The notes: a model not told the origin generated them from the letters alone. Counted from the stretch's first letter, positions 1-9,296 are shown. The stretch is DNA of 64,000 nucleotides from Bog-950 sp046329535 (GCA_046329535.1 JAXLUN010000005.1:62001-126000); one strand, 5' to 3'. Numbers and translations: made by a program.

Positions 1-1
1 A

Positions 2-82
2 CCAACAGGGCAAAATGGTTATGGACCTAACCAAGGTGGGCGAATACGATTTGGTAAACTTGCCAAATTAGGTTTGCTATAA
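2..82 (+). CDS. C-terminal fragment of a gene cut by the left edge
   Basis: One frame is open from the first bases to a TAA at 80-82 and encodes about 26 residues rich in Gly, Asn and basic residues, ending in KLAKLGLL. The rest of the gene lies outside the window, so the family cannot be named. The open stretch is short enough to be chance. The convergent neighbour ends at 153. Confidence 0.25.
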   Translation, partial: PTGQNGYGPNQGGRIRFGKLAKLGLL

Positions 83-152
83 CTACAAGTAATTTTCCCT
101 TACCGGTTGGTGGCTTCACCAACAACGCAAAAAAGTTAGAATTTAGAGGTGT

Positions 153-1697
153 TTACTGCTTTGTAAATTTTGAAGCTGCAATTACAAGATTACCTCTACG
201 TATGTAAACAGTATAAAATCCACCAACAAAATCTGCAATGTTCATTTTCTGAAACCCGCTATACTGCGGCAGTGGTTGCGCATACACCACCTGTCCCAAC
301 TCATTCACTATCTCCATGCTTACCTCACCCTGCTTACTCCAATCGGTAAACCCATAATCCACCGTTACAAAATCTGAGGCAGGGTTCGGAAACACCTTCA
401 CCTGCTTTTCTTTCGCGGCTCGTTCTGTTTCGTTTAGGCTACTAATAGTATCGCAAGGGCTGCCGGCTAAGGCACCCAAGCGGTAGTTGGGGTAGTAAGG
501 TACACCACTGCCAAAAGTGGGTAGATTAAGTGCAGTATCATTAAAGTTACAAGAAGCACCTTGCCCATTCGGGTTGTTTATTATACCTAAACTGTAGTTA
601 GAATTTCCTGAACTTACATATATTTTACCGTCCGGGGCCAATTGTGCATTATAGAATGTTTGATAAAAAGGCACTTGATGGTTGGGGTCGAAAATTCCAA
701 CCGTTTGACGGCTACTTTGAATAGAAGTTGCTTGAATATCGTATTGAAATATACGATAAACACAAAAGACGTACGCAAATCTGCCATCAGGCGAAAACTC
801 AACAGTAGGGAACCATTGAACTGAATCTCTTATCTCAGGTATAATAAACTGGTCTACTGCATTTACAAGCCCAGTACATCTATCAAATGAGAAAAAGTTA
901 ACGGTACCGGTTTCCGAAATCATAACTAACCTTTCACCGTTGGGAGAAAAACGTAATACCCCCGAATACCCTCTTGCAGTCGGCAGCCCCAGACATTGAA
1001 CTATAGAATTGCTGCTAATTGTGTCACCGTTGTAATAATCTATGTAATAGCAATTATTATCAGAACCTTTTCTGCATAACCACCAATCCCTTCCATTGGC
1101 ATGTTTTACGGCAGATACGGTTAAACTTGAATTGACTGGATTAACTATTACGTCTTTTTGGGTGGAAGCACCTTTGTTGCCATTTAAACTTACATCTATT
1201 TGGCATCGTAACATGGAAGTGCCCTCGATTAATAATCCCGAAGGAATGTGAAATGAATCAACCAAAACATAAAATATATCGTACAATTTGTTGTTGGTAG
1301 GATTAGGTAAAACGATATGATATTGAGGATACCCTATTCCCAATGAATAAGCCCACGGATACATTGTGCGTAAATACAAACTCCCGCCATCCATGCTGTC
1401 TACTATTTTTTCATCAAACGAATTATATACTTTAATGCCATTACAAGCGAACAACATATTTCCATCAACATCTGAAATAGTTGAGTTAGAACCATCAAAA
1501 CTTATTGTTAACGAATCGCGCGTTATGGCTACCGGCTGTTGGTTAAAATCAAATTTTGAAATGCCAAACCAATGCTGATAGTTGGAGTCGTAACCTAAAC
1601 TGCTAAAGTAGCCAGTCATCCAGTTATAATCATGCTTTTGCGCCTGACCAAAAAGACAGGTAACTACAAGTGAAAAAATTATCAGTTTCTTTTTCAC
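153..1697 (-). CDS. Secreted beta-propeller-like protein with T9SS type A sorting domain
   Basis: The protein has 514 residues when begun at the GTG at 1697. That start places a signal peptide at the N-terminus (VKKKLIIFSLVVTCLFGQAQ), exporting it across the inner membrane. The middle has repeated blocks such as RFSPNGERLVM and EFSPDGRFAYVF, typical of WD40-like or YVTN beta-propellers in Bacteroidota secreted proteins. The last ~80 residues begin with VKVFPNPASDFVTVDY and form a Por_Secre_tail (type A) domain, which directs T9SS export across the outer membrane and is normally cleaved there. The frame stays open upstream to an ATG at 1874, but that would add 59 residues in front of the signal peptide and run into the transposase gene, so GTG is preferred. 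The ligand is unknown. Confidence 0.82.
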   Translation of the reverse strand: MKKKLIIFSLVVTCLFGQAQKHDYNWMTGYFSSLGYDSNYQHWFGISKFDFNQQPVAITRDSLTISFDGSNSTISDVDGNMLFACNGIKVYNSFDEKIVDSMDGGSLYLRTMYPWAYSLGIGYPQYHIVLPNPTNNKLYDIFYVLVDSFHIPSGLLIEGTSMLRCQIDVSLNGNKGASTQKDVIVNPVNSSLTVSAVKHANGRDWWLCRKGSDNNCYYIDYYNGDTISSNSIVQCLGLPTARGYSGVLRFSPNGERLVMISETGTVNFFSFDRCTGLVNAVDQFIIPEIRDSVQWFPTVEFSPDGRFAYVFCVYRIFQYDIQATSIQSSRQTVGIFDPNHQVPFYQTFYNAQLAPDGKIYVSSGNSNYSLGIINNPNGQGASCNFNDTALNLPTFGSGVPYYPNYRLGALAGSPCDTISSLNETERAAKEKQVKVFPNPASDFVTVDYGFTDWSKQGEVSMEIVNELGQVVYAQPLPQYSGFQKMNIADFVGGFYTVYIRRGNLVIAASKFTKQ

Positions 1698-1870
1698 CTT
1701 ACGACTGCAATTTTGGTTTGATGTAATACTCTTTGCCCTTGTTGGATTTCGCTTTTGTTGATCTTCCCCTATAATGCCAAAACCAGCAAAGCCGTTGTTG
1801 TGTGTTATCACCAACAAGAGCAGGGGAGCCACAGGAGCCTCTGAAAAACAACCGGCCGTAAATAAATAGT

Positions 1871-2392
1871 TCATACATCATCACAAGGTGTTAGCCATTC
1901 AAATTCATTTTTCCTTCCAGCATAAAAACCGGCCGATGACCACCGGTAATCCTCCGCATACAACGCCAGTTTCCACCTCTCCTGTATCGGGCTATTATGT
2001 ATATACTCCAATTTCTGCTCAAATACCACATCTGTAAACAAATCCACACTCAACGCATTCCGCTCCCAAAACTGATACTCCCGGTCAGCCTCATCCACCC
2101 TAAACTCCTCCAGCAAACTCGCATTCGTCCGCTCCAGGTCAAACTTAATCTGTTGCGCGGTATATCTCAAAAAACTCTGCTGCACCTTCTTTCGCTCATG
2201 CCCATCCTGTATCTGCCAGATAATATGGACATGATTAGGCATAATCACAAAACCAAAAACAGTCACCCGCTTTTCCTTCACCATAAACCGGAGGCTGTCA
2301 ACAATTATCTGCTTGTAAGTATCATTTTCTAACAAGGGCTTCCATTCCAGTATAGTAGCAGTAAAAAACTGTGGGTAATGCTCAAAATTCAC
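1871..2392 (-). CDS. REP-associated tyrosine transposase (Y1_Tnp / IS200-like)
   Basis: This 173-residue protein belongs to the single-strand HUH/Y1 transposase family (RAYT/TnpA_REP type). The metal-binding HxH is visible in MPNHVHIIW (His54, His56) and the likely nucleophile is Tyr130 in KLEYIHNSP. The upstream phrase VFGFVIMPNHVHII and the downstream YRWSSAGFY are typical of the family, and the length is normal. It starts at a GTG. In well-studied cases RAYTs act on REP hairpins; I found no clear REP pair flanking this copy. It appears intact and is a solitary gene with no IS ends recognised. Confidence 0.88.
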   Translation of the reverse strand: MNFEHYPQFFTATILEWKPLLENDTYKQIIVDSLRFMVKEKRVTVFGFVIMPNHVHIIWQIQDGHERKKVQQSFLRYTAQQIKFDLERTNASLLEEFRVDEADREYQFWERNALSVDLFTDVVFEQKLEYIHNSPIQERWKLALYAEDYRWSSAGFYAGRKNEFEWLTPCDDV

Positions 2393-2562
2393 CCCACTAA
2401 ACTAACCTGTACCTCCGGGCTTACAAATTTACTTGCCTCCTGCATTGAGCTATACAATATAACCCTTCAGCAATTGAAAATCATTTAACAAAACAGACTC
2501 TTTCAATTCAACACCTAGCCGCAACTCCTCCGCCAAACCGCTCCGCACCTTTAGGTGAGGTC

Positions 2563-2705
2563 TTTCTGTGTCAATCCACCTTCCGTCAATGTAAATCTTG
2601 TTTCTGTGCGTGTAAATCAGATTTCTGCCCAGGTAAATTTGCCTTCTGTCAGTGTTAATCCTGTTTCTGTGCATGTAAAACCGGCTTCTGCCGGTGTCAA
2701 TCCTG
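2563..2705. repeat. Intergenic 21-bp tandem array 1
   Basis: Six complete, diverged 21-bp units start at 2580, 2601, 2622, 2643, 2664 and 2685. A shorter related copy lies at 2563-2579. Each unit opens with a form of YTTCTGTG and contains GTNAATC in the middle. One plus frame and one minus frame stay open across it, giving weak seven-residue protein repeats, but no credible gene is seen. The array lies in the 451-bp gap between the transposase gene and the membrane-protein gene at 2844; the rest of that gap shows no gene. Confidence 0.85.
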
Positions 2706-2843
2706 TTTTTAAAATGGTCTTTTACGCTACCGTTCAACCACTTGTGGCTTTTAACTCGGTCTGTCTTTTCTGAATCTTAGACATGCTCACATATTACCAT
2801 GGTCCGACAACTACCGTCTTTTCTTCTATTTTAGCCCGCTCAG

Positions 2844-3368
2844 ATGCAGGCCCCCATCCACCTTCTTAGCGGAGTAATTATCAATCGGTTCTTCAAATGG
2901 ACGCATTACCGGGCGTTAAGTATGGCTATCATGTTTTTTACAGCCATTCTGCTTCATGCTATTTTCGATAAACTGGCTGTGCTCACTTATCAGCCCGCCT
3001 TGCCCGATTTCAGTAATCCGCTTTGGGTTATCTATCATATTGTACAATGGCTGCTGGCGGTTACTTTTTTATATATCTGGTGGGGCGATTATAAATGGGG
3101 AATACTCTTTTCTCTTATTCCTGATCTCGACTGGATTGTTCTCTTTCCGCAAAACGTTACCGATACGCAGCTTATTTTCTATCACGAGCCTTTAATGCAC
3201 AATGGCCTGAACTACTTCATGGACCATGTATATCCGTTTTGCTACATGAATAACCTGATTGACTGTCGGGCCAATCCGCTGGCGGTATTAACCGAGGTGG
3301 GTATTTTGGCGGTTCTTCTTCTCCTCATTCACATCATACACAGCCGAAGAAGAAATATACATTTTTAG
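2844..3368 (+). CDS. Integral membrane protein, possibly YdjM/DUF457-like
   Basis: This 174-residue protein has about four hydrophobic spans: near residues 25-45, 60-80, 85-98 and 150-167. The motif SLIPDLDWI and the early HLLSGVIINRF with a following LHAIFDKL recall the YdjM/DUF457 group of membrane-bound, putatively metal-dependent hydrolases. In that group conserved His and Asp residues lie at membrane edges. The assignment rests on these short motifs only. The gene stands alone and converges on the HmuY-like gene with an 18-bp gap. Confidence 0.6.
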   Translation: MQAPIHLLSGVIINRFFKWTHYRALSMAIMFFTAILLHAIFDKLAVLTYQPALPDFSNPLWVIYHIVQWLLAVTFLYIWWGDYKWGILFSLIPDLDWIVLFPQNVTDTQLIFYHEPLMHNGLNYFMDHVYPFCYMNNLIDCRANPLAVLTEVGILAVLLLLIHIIHSRRRNIHF

Positions 3369-3386
3369 GATACAGTCTTTTCACCG

Positions 3387-4433
3387 CTATAAGCGATAAT
3401 ATTCAAACGAAGGATATCCTTTTACCTGATTGCGGTAAAAGTCGAAGAAGCGCAGTTTGTAATATTTGTCTTCATCGGTTTTTATAAAATAGGTGTAATG
3501 AAACTTGAGCGAGTAAGTGCCCGTTCCGCCAAAGTCATCAATCAGTTTCCAGAGGTAGCCAATGGCATCTCTGCGTGTTTCCAATCGGCTGATATCAAAA
3601 TCGCTTATCTGAATGCTATCGAACTTTACGGTTGAATCCATATAAGCTGTTACATGGCTGGGGTTGTGCAGTACTCCAGTAACCTCATAGGGCAAATAAT
3701 ATGGCTGGTAGAAAATGATGGTGTATCGGGTAAAGCATAAATCCCAGGTAGATTTATCGGGTTCAATATTAGAAACCACACTTTTAGTTTGTAGACTCAA
3801 GTAGCTATAGTTTCGGGTATCATCTTTCATCACCAAAGTAGTAGTAGAATCTATCCCATCAACAGGTGCATAAGTTACGGAATATGAACTTCCGTAAAAA
3901 TTATTGAACTTCATTTTCATGAAGCCAATAGGCAGACCATCCTCACCCCGTCCTAGATTGATAATGTAAACTATTCCTGCTGAGGTAGGCTGTGTGCCCA
4001 GCGAATCCCACCAGGGGCCGAAGGAGTTGGAGTCTACGTTGAACTCGCCTAACTCAAAGTGCCAGTCTTTACCAATGGTATCCAGAATACTCACCTCGCT
4101 GAGCGAAGTTTTATCCGTGCGCACCAAACTCATACTTTTGGCGGTATTCAACCATACATTGAATTTATCGGCCTTGCATTCAAACAGCAGGTCGTAGATA
4201 TATTTGGAGTTTTGGCTTACCACCGAGTTGGTTTTCAGATTATAAAAGAACTGGTCGTGGTATTCGGGGCCCATTTCTATCACCGCAGTCTGGCCAATAT
4301 TTTGATTAGATGGCGGTGCCAGGGGCTTTTCTTTAAAGCACGATGATACAGTAAGCAACAGGCCAAAACACAGTAATAGTTGCGTAGTGCGGATAGCCGG
4401 ATGAAAGAAAGAAGCGTTTAGTGGTTTTATCAT
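3387..4433 (-). CDS. HmuY-family lipoprotein (putative heme-binding)
   Basis: The protein has 348 residues and a lipoprotein signal ending in LLTVSSC (lipid Cys at 32), so it should be lipid-anchored in the envelope. HmuY-family features include an N-terminal FFYNLKTN-type segment, the central STWDLCFTRYTIIF (family pattern WDlaF.RY.i) and the C-terminal YYKLRFFDFYRN. In Porphyromonas and Bacteroides, HmuY captures heme outside the cell and delivers it to its TonB-dependent receptor. Here its ATG overlaps the stop of such a receptor by four bases (ATGA), so it lies upstream in the leftward transcript order and translation is probably coupled. Heme as the ligand is inferred from family and neighbour; heme-ligating residues vary in this family and I cannot assign them. 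Confidence 0.75.
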   Translation of the reverse strand: MIKPLNASFFHPAIRTTQLLLCFGLLLTVSSCFKEKPLAPPSNQNIGQTAVIEMGPEYHDQFFYNLKTNSVVSQNSKYIYDLLFECKADKFNVWLNTAKSMSLVRTDKTSLSEVSILDTIGKDWHFELGEFNVDSNSFGPWWDSLGTQPTSAGIVYIINLGRGEDGLPIGFMKMKFNNFYGSSYSVTYAPVDGIDSTTTLVMKDDTRNYSYLSLQTKSVVSNIEPDKSTWDLCFTRYTIIFYQPYYLPYEVTGVLHNPSHVTAYMDSTVKFDSIQISDFDISRLETRRDAIGYLWKLIDDFGGTGTYSLKFHYTYFIKTDEDKYYKLRFFDFYRNQVKGYPSFEYYRL

Positions 4434-6718
4434 TTACTGAAGTGCAAAACTAATGAAGTAAAAAAAGTTCTTCCCCAACCAACATTAACAGCTGTCCCAC
4501 TAAAACTGTGTCCCACACCACTCACGTTGTCAGCATTTATGTTTGTTACACCCAGTAAGTTTTTCGCCCCCATGGTTATCTGAATTCTGTTTTTCCAGAA
4601 ATTGCGCGATAAGGAAATATCCAGCATGTGGTAAGCGCTTCGCGTTCCGGTTTGTATACTATTGTTGATGCTGAACAGTGGTTTTATTCCATTGTATTTA
4701 TAGAAGATGGAAATACCTATTTCTGCTTTAGGAATGGTATAAGAAGCGGTGGCTGAAAAATCGGGACTGAGCATTTTAGCAAGTGCGTCTTTGTTTGAAG
4801 CATTACTCAATTCATAACGGGTTAGCTGAGCCGATGCATTGATATGTAGTTGTTTCCATTTATATCCGACAGACAATTCTCCTCCGTAGGTGATATATTT
4901 CTTGAGGTTGAAATACTCAAACGTATCTAATTCTGGGCCCGGACTTGGAATAATTTTCCAATCAATCTTATTCTTAATGTTGTTATAAAATCCAGAGGTA
5001 GAGAAAAGAATCACATGTTCGCCTTTAACGGGTTGTGTATAGTTCAATGATAGATTTATACAGTGACCATCTTCAGGTTTAAGCGATGAATTACCTTTCA
5101 GTGCATGGTTGCTGTCAAAGAAGGTGAGAAATAGTTCTTTCAAAGATGGCGCTCGATAACCCCGACCATAAGACACACGAAAAACAATCTTGTCATTATG
5201 GTTATATCGAAGATTCAGAGAGGGGATAAGAGGCACTGAAAAACGTGTATTGTAACTAAAACGGATAGCAGGTTGTATATCTAAGCCTTCCAGCAAATTT
5301 ATTTTTACACTGCCATATGCCGCGTAATCACCCGATTGTTGTTTCCCACTAGCAATACGATCCTGTATAGTGTATTCCTGATTAATCTCTGTGCCTAGCT
5401 GAATGTTTAATCGATTCTTCCATGCCGGCATACTGTAGGTGGCACGGAATAATATCTGATGATATTTAGCTGTATCTTGCTCATTGGGGTCGGGTAGCAG
5501 ATTCTCTTTCTGGTTTACGAGGTTTTTCTCATATTTATTAGAAAATCGGAAAAAGCCGGAGTATGCCAGCATAGCATCCAGTTGATTATTCTCTTTAAAA
5601 CGATACATGAAAGAAGCGGAAGCACGAGGGCGATAGGTAAGGAAGTGAATGTCATCTCCAACATATGTCCAGGTGGTGTCGTTGTTATCATAAGACAGAG
5701 TTTGCTTCGGTGCTCCACGGTTTAACAACATTTCTCTAAAGAATGAGCCTGTTATTGAAATTTTAAATCGGTTGCCTGTAAAGATATACTTGGCATCTGC
5801 AAAGTACTGTTCTTTAGGTTTCCATTCCTGAAACCGAAGAATAGAATCATCCGAAGAATAACCATCGAAAAAATAGCGCCCGGCACTCAGGTAGACTTGA
5901 TTTTTTTTAAATGAGAATCCGGTGTTTAGTTCAATGTTGTATTGCCCTACGGTTTCGTAATATGCTTTCAGATTCAGGTTTACTTTTTCTGCCTGATAAT
6001 TTTTGGTAATTATATTAATAACTCCTCCCATAGCATCTGTGCCATATAATACGGAGAGGGGACCTTCCACCATTTCAATACGCTCAATATTGTTGATGTT
6101 GATTTGACTTAAATCCAATTTCCCATCTATTCGGCCAACTACCGGCACTCCATCTACCATTATTTTTACACCCTCTCCCGAAATTCCGTTAATTCCTATG
6201 CTGCTGCCAAAAACCTGATCCTGACCCAAGTCAATACTCAGTTCGTTTTGTAATGCCTCACGCAGGTTGTTAGCCCCCTTAGCACGTATCATGTCTCCAT
6301 TAATCACCTTTACTTCATAGACTGATTTCTGAACGCTGTTAACTCCATACTGGCCGGTTACTACCACATCCTTAACATTTTGTATGGAAGTTTCCAGTTG
6401 ATAGTTTTTATTGCTTAAGGTCAACAAGGTGTCTGTAACTGGGGTAAAGCCTAAATGAGATATCTGAATAATAACAGGCTCTGTAAACAAATAAGTATAG
6501 ATGCCGGAGTTGTTGGTAAACCCAGCCATCTCTTTGTTTTTACGGTTAGCTGGGTCTAGAGGAGTAATTTTAACAATAACATCGGATAATGGCTGTTTGC
6601 TACCAGCCTGAAGAACTGTGACTGTAACATTAGTCTCTGCTGCCCATGAAAACCGAATACAGGCGGTAATCAAAAGAAGAATTAAAAAACACTTTCTATG
6701 TCTACAGTCATCCTTCAT
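4430..6718 (-). CDS. TonB-dependent outer-membrane receptor, HmuR-like
   Basis: This 762-residue protein has a signal peptide (residues 1-26) and a carboxypeptidase-regulatory-like beta-sandwich (about 28-112). A plug domain follows (about 118-240) with the typical RIEMVEGPLSVLYGTDAMGG and VINIITK, and then a 22-strand-type barrel to the C-terminus. The barrel motif YRAPSLKELFLTFFD with the later GNSSLKPEDG is common in Bacteroidota heme and cobalamin-type receptors. The adjoining HmuY-like lipoprotein gene, overlapping by four bases, makes heme the leading substrate. No TonB, ExbB or heme-processing genes are in the window. Iron regulation is expected, but I cannot point to a Fur-type operator. 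Confidence 0.85.
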   Translation of the reverse strand: MKDDCRHRKCFLILLLITACIRFSWAAETNVTVTVLQAGSKQPLSDVIVKITPLDPANRKNKEMAGFTNNSGIYTYLFTEPVIIQISHLGFTPVTDTLLTLSNKNYQLETSIQNVKDVVVTGQYGVNSVQKSVYEVKVINGDMIRAKGANNLREALQNELSIDLGQDQVFGSSIGINGISGEGVKIMVDGVPVVGRIDGKLDLSQININNIERIEMVEGPLSVLYGTDAMGGVINIITKNYQAEKVNLNLKAYYETVGQYNIELNTGFSFKKNQVYLSAGRYFFDGYSSDDSILRFQEWKPKEQYFADAKYIFTGNRFKISITGSFFREMLLNRGAPKQTLSYDNNDTTWTYVGDDIHFLTYRPRASASFMYRFKENNQLDAMLAYSGFFRFSNKYEKNLVNQKENLLPDPNEQDTAKYHQILFRATYSMPAWKNRLNIQLGTEINQEYTIQDRIASGKQQSGDYAAYGSVKINLLEGLDIQPAIRFSYNTRFSVPLIPSLNLRYNHNDKIVFRVSYGRGYRAPSLKELFLTFFDSNHALKGNSSLKPEDGHCINLSLNYTQPVKGEHVILFSTSGFYNNIKNKIDWKIIPSPGPELDTFEYFNLKKYITYGGELSVGYKWKQLHINASAQLTRYELSNASNKDALAKMLSPDFSATASYTIPKAEIGISIFYKYNGIKPLFSINNSIQTGTRSAYHMLDISLSRNFWKNRIQITMGAKNLLGVTNINADNVSGVGHSFSGTAVNVGWGRTFFTSLVLHFSK

Positions 6719-6802
6719 TTTAATGGCGCAAACTTACTTTATTCAACGAAAGCGGTATGGTCCCGATTGTCATAGAATTGTCATAAAATGGGATTTCAAT
6801 AA

Positions 6803-8929
6803 CTATTCGCAGCTTCTTTTGATTGCTTTTTCCGCAGCTGTATAACCCATTTCCGCAGCTGTTGAGAGGTCTAAACAACCGTCCAGCAGTTCATTGTTTC
6901 CCAGTTTAGCTAGGCCGCGGTAGTAATAAGCAGAAGGGTCGGTTTCTTCAAAAATGAGGAAGCGCGTAAAGTCATCAATAGCGGTGGCAAATTCTCTGGT
7001 TAATAACTTTACCTGTCCGCGTGCTTTATAAGCGTAGTGGTATGCCCTGTTAACTTGAATTACACGGTCATAATCTGCAATTGCTTCGTTGTATTTTTTC
7101 CAATCGGTTAAAATGGATGCACGAGATATGAGTGCCGGAATATTATCTGAACTTAACTCAAGTACTTTATTATAGGCATTATAAGCATCAGTCTTACGCT
7201 TCATTTTCGCATACAGGTTACCCAAATTGATATACAGTTTAGGTCGGGTGCTGTCAATCTCTGAGCAGGTTTTATATTCTTTGAGCGCAGTCTGTTGTGA
7301 ACCGAATAGAGCATCCATCTCCGCCAAAGCAAACCAGGCATCAAAGTAATTGGGGAACAGTTCAATTGATTTATGAAGGTACTGCTCGGCATTTCGGAAA
7401 TTCTTTTCAGCCATCGCTTTTTGAGACCGCTTGAAGAAAAATTCGGCTTTTATCTTTCGGATAGAGTCGGAATTGGATAAGGCAGCCGGTTGTAAGATTT
7501 CTTTCTTTACCTGAGTTGCTTCTGTTGTGGATAGTGTATCGGTTAAATGAATAGTATCGGAAACGGGTATTATCTGAGATGTTGGAAGAGGAGCGATGAT
7601 GTCAGAATTACCCTCCACATAAGCCTTAGTAATGGTGTCAGCATCCTGTACAAATATTGTTGTTTTTGGCGCTGAATCTATTTTCACTAAGGCTGAATCG
7701 GTTTCTTGTATTGTTAGCTGTGGCTTAATGTCTGCCATAGTATCTTTTTCAATTTTCACTTCAGGAAGCTGTTTCAGAATTGGTTTAATAACAATGGAAT
7801 CAGACATGCCCGGAACCTTAATTTTTAAAGCTATAGTGCTATCCTTGCGAACATCAACAGTCTTTACAGATGCTTGCTTTTGATTCGTGTCAACCAAAGG
7901 ATTCACAGCACGAGCAGTATCCCATAGGCTTTTGGGTACGAGTGGGTCAATAGCACGAGCTGTATCCCATACTCCGGTAATCGGCAGCTTGTTTTTATTG
8001 GTATGAATTTCGGGAGCAGGTTCCAATCGGCTTGACGGAAGATCATAAACTATGACGGTATCTAGTGCATAGTAGTCTTTCAGTTTTTTCTTCCGCTCAT
8101 CATTTCGTTTTACTTCAATTTTGGTTTTATCATCTTTTACTATCTCATCGTTTATCATGACTGCCGTAACCGTTTTTTCAGCCGGTCTATTATCGGCAAA
8201 AGTTTTGGTTTGGTAAACTATCGTATCCATTTCTGCCACAATGGTGTCAGTTTTTACAATAGGCGCAGCGGCCGGGTTAAGTCTGAATTCTATAGCCTGT
8301 TTTTCAGTTTTAAGTGTAGTTATTTCATTAGTTAAACTGTCTCGAACATGTTCCAGATAGGGTGTAAGTAAAACCTTTTCCCGCGATCTCTTCATTTTAC
8401 GAAGCATTGCCTGAATATTTTTTTCATCTAATCCTGCATTGTCTTCTATATTTAACGAATCAAAGCTGGCTTGTATCCCCTGCATCATAGCCTCGTTTAA
8501 TTCAAGCATAGCGTCAACCATCATTAACCGCATTTTATCCTCATCAGCATCGAAAAATTTTAATGGACTTTGCGCTGTTTTAGTTTCCGGATTCATGGCA
8601 TCTAACTTTGCCATTTTGGCGCTGTCCTGATCTACAGAGCGGTGAATTACCACCTTCTCCGGCTGATAAACATAGCCTTTAGGGTATACCGGTATTTTGA
8701 TGCGCTGCCCCTGCACCAAATCTTGCTTAATGTTTCGCAGTTTATTCAGCCTAACTATAATATTAGGATCCACCTTCAGTTTTTGAGCTACCACAAAAAC
8801 TTTTTCCTGTTTTTTTATGTCGTATTTACCTATCTTATATGGAATGGAGTCTTTGGGTGTTTCCTGCGCCACGGCAGAGCCCGAGAACATCAAAACAAAG
8901 ACTGGTATCAGCAGAAGGCGAAAAAGCAT
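6803..8929 (-). CDS. LysM and TPR repeat envelope protein
   Basis: A 708-residue protein when begun at the ATG at 8929, which puts a signal peptide (MLFRLLLIPVFVLMF...AVAQ) at the start. A TTG 27 nt upstream is the alternative. A LysM domain (about residues 33-82, with KVFVVAQKLKVDPNIIVRLN) probably binds peptidoglycan. Residues about 100-490 are a long low-complexity linker rich in Thr, Ile, Lys and Asp; it contains a duplicated DTARA(I/V)(D/N)PLV phrase. The last ~215 residues carry five or six TPRs. This suggests a periplasmic scaffold that docks on the wall and holds partner proteins. It lies just downstream of the DUF721 gene with about a 16-bp space, so the two are probably co-transcribed. 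Confidence 0.75.
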   Translation of the reverse strand: MLFRLLLIPVFVLMFSGSAVAQETPKDSIPYKIGKYDIKKQEKVFVVAQKLKVDPNIIVRLNKLRNIKQDLVQGQRIKIPVYPKGYVYQPEKVVIHRSVDQDSAKMAKLDAMNPETKTAQSPLKFFDADEDKMRLMMVDAMLELNEAMMQGIQASFDSLNIEDNAGLDEKNIQAMLRKMKRSREKVLLTPYLEHVRDSLTNEITTLKTEKQAIEFRLNPAAAPIVKTDTIVAEMDTIVYQTKTFADNRPAEKTVTAVMINDEIVKDDKTKIEVKRNDERKKKLKDYYALDTVIVYDLPSSRLEPAPEIHTNKNKLPITGVWDTARAIDPLVPKSLWDTARAVNPLVDTNQKQASVKTVDVRKDSTIALKIKVPGMSDSIVIKPILKQLPEVKIEKDTMADIKPQLTIQETDSALVKIDSAPKTTIFVQDADTITKAYVEGNSDIIAPLPTSQIIPVSDTIHLTDTLSTTEATQVKKEILQPAALSNSDSIRKIKAEFFFKRSQKAMAEKNFRNAEQYLHKSIELFPNYFDAWFALAEMDALFGSQQTALKEYKTCSEIDSTRPKLYINLGNLYAKMKRKTDAYNAYNKVLELSSDNIPALISRASILTDWKKYNEAIADYDRVIQVNRAYHYAYKARGQVKLLTREFATAIDDFTRFLIFEETDPSAYYYRGLAKLGNNELLDGCLDLSTAAEMGYTAAEKAIKRSCE

Positions 8930-8972
8930 GCAGGAGGGGTGTTTTATATCAGGCAATGGGCTATGAATTAGG

Positions 8973-9263
8973 TCAATAAACTATCACTTCTTTTATCACA
9001 TCATCTTGCAACTCTTTATTAAACACTTCTTTGATTTTATCTCGTGAGTAGGTGAGTTCGTTTTTTAAAGCAGCCGAGTTTACCTGAACATACAGTTTCC
9101 CTTGGTGAAGTGAAATTTTAGTGGTGTATTTAGCCACTGTTTTTCCCATTACCGCCAGCCAGGCCTCTTTAACCCTGCTTTCATCCAGTTTGGGCTTAAT
9201 CTTTAAATCGCTCACCATCATGTCAAGCGCCTGTTTAATGGTAATGCTGTTTTTGTTTCTCAT
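8973..9263 (-). CDS. DUF721 (DciA-like) protein
   Basis: A 96-residue protein from the ATG at 9263; an ATG at 9287 would add eight residues. The sequence SRVKEAWLAVMGKTVAKYT and the C-terminal QVNSAALKNELTYSRDKIKEVFNKEL (read in two parts) fit the DUF721 family. Members of the related DciA group act as ancestral loaders of the replicative helicase DnaB; small Bacteroidota DUF721 proteins are only presumed to do this. A TAAATTTG box (9289-9296, minus strand) would start transcription near 9283, which favours the shorter protein. Confidence 0.75.
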   Translation of the reverse strand: MRNKNSITIKQALDMMVSDLKIKPKLDESRVKEAWLAVMGKTVAKYTTKISLHQGKLYVQVNSAALKNELTYSRDKIKEVFNKELQDDVIKEVIVY

Positions 9264-9288
9264 GTTAACTTGCAAGGTCGAACGCATA

Positions 9289-9296
9289 CAAATTTA
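9289..9296 (-). promoter_or_regulatory. Bacteroidota -7 box upstream of DUF721 gene
   Basis: On the minus strand this reads TAAATTTG, an exact match to TAnnTTTG. It sits about 25 bp before the chosen ATG at 9263. The matching -33 element is weak (TTTTC near 9312-9316), so this call rests mainly on the -7 box. Confidence 0.45.

Noticed and set aside
1699..1884. 61-codon frame ending in KPKLQS
   Set aside because: Overlaps the 5' extension of the T9SS gene; no family seen. Kept only as a finding on possible relic sequence.
1871..2392. Complete insertion sequence around the Y1 transposase
   Set aside because: No paired subterminal hairpins or REP repeats could be recognised on either side, so only the gene is reported.
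2450..2773. Open frames on both strands over array 1
   Set aside because: Same reason: period divisible by three keeps frames open; no other evidence of coding.
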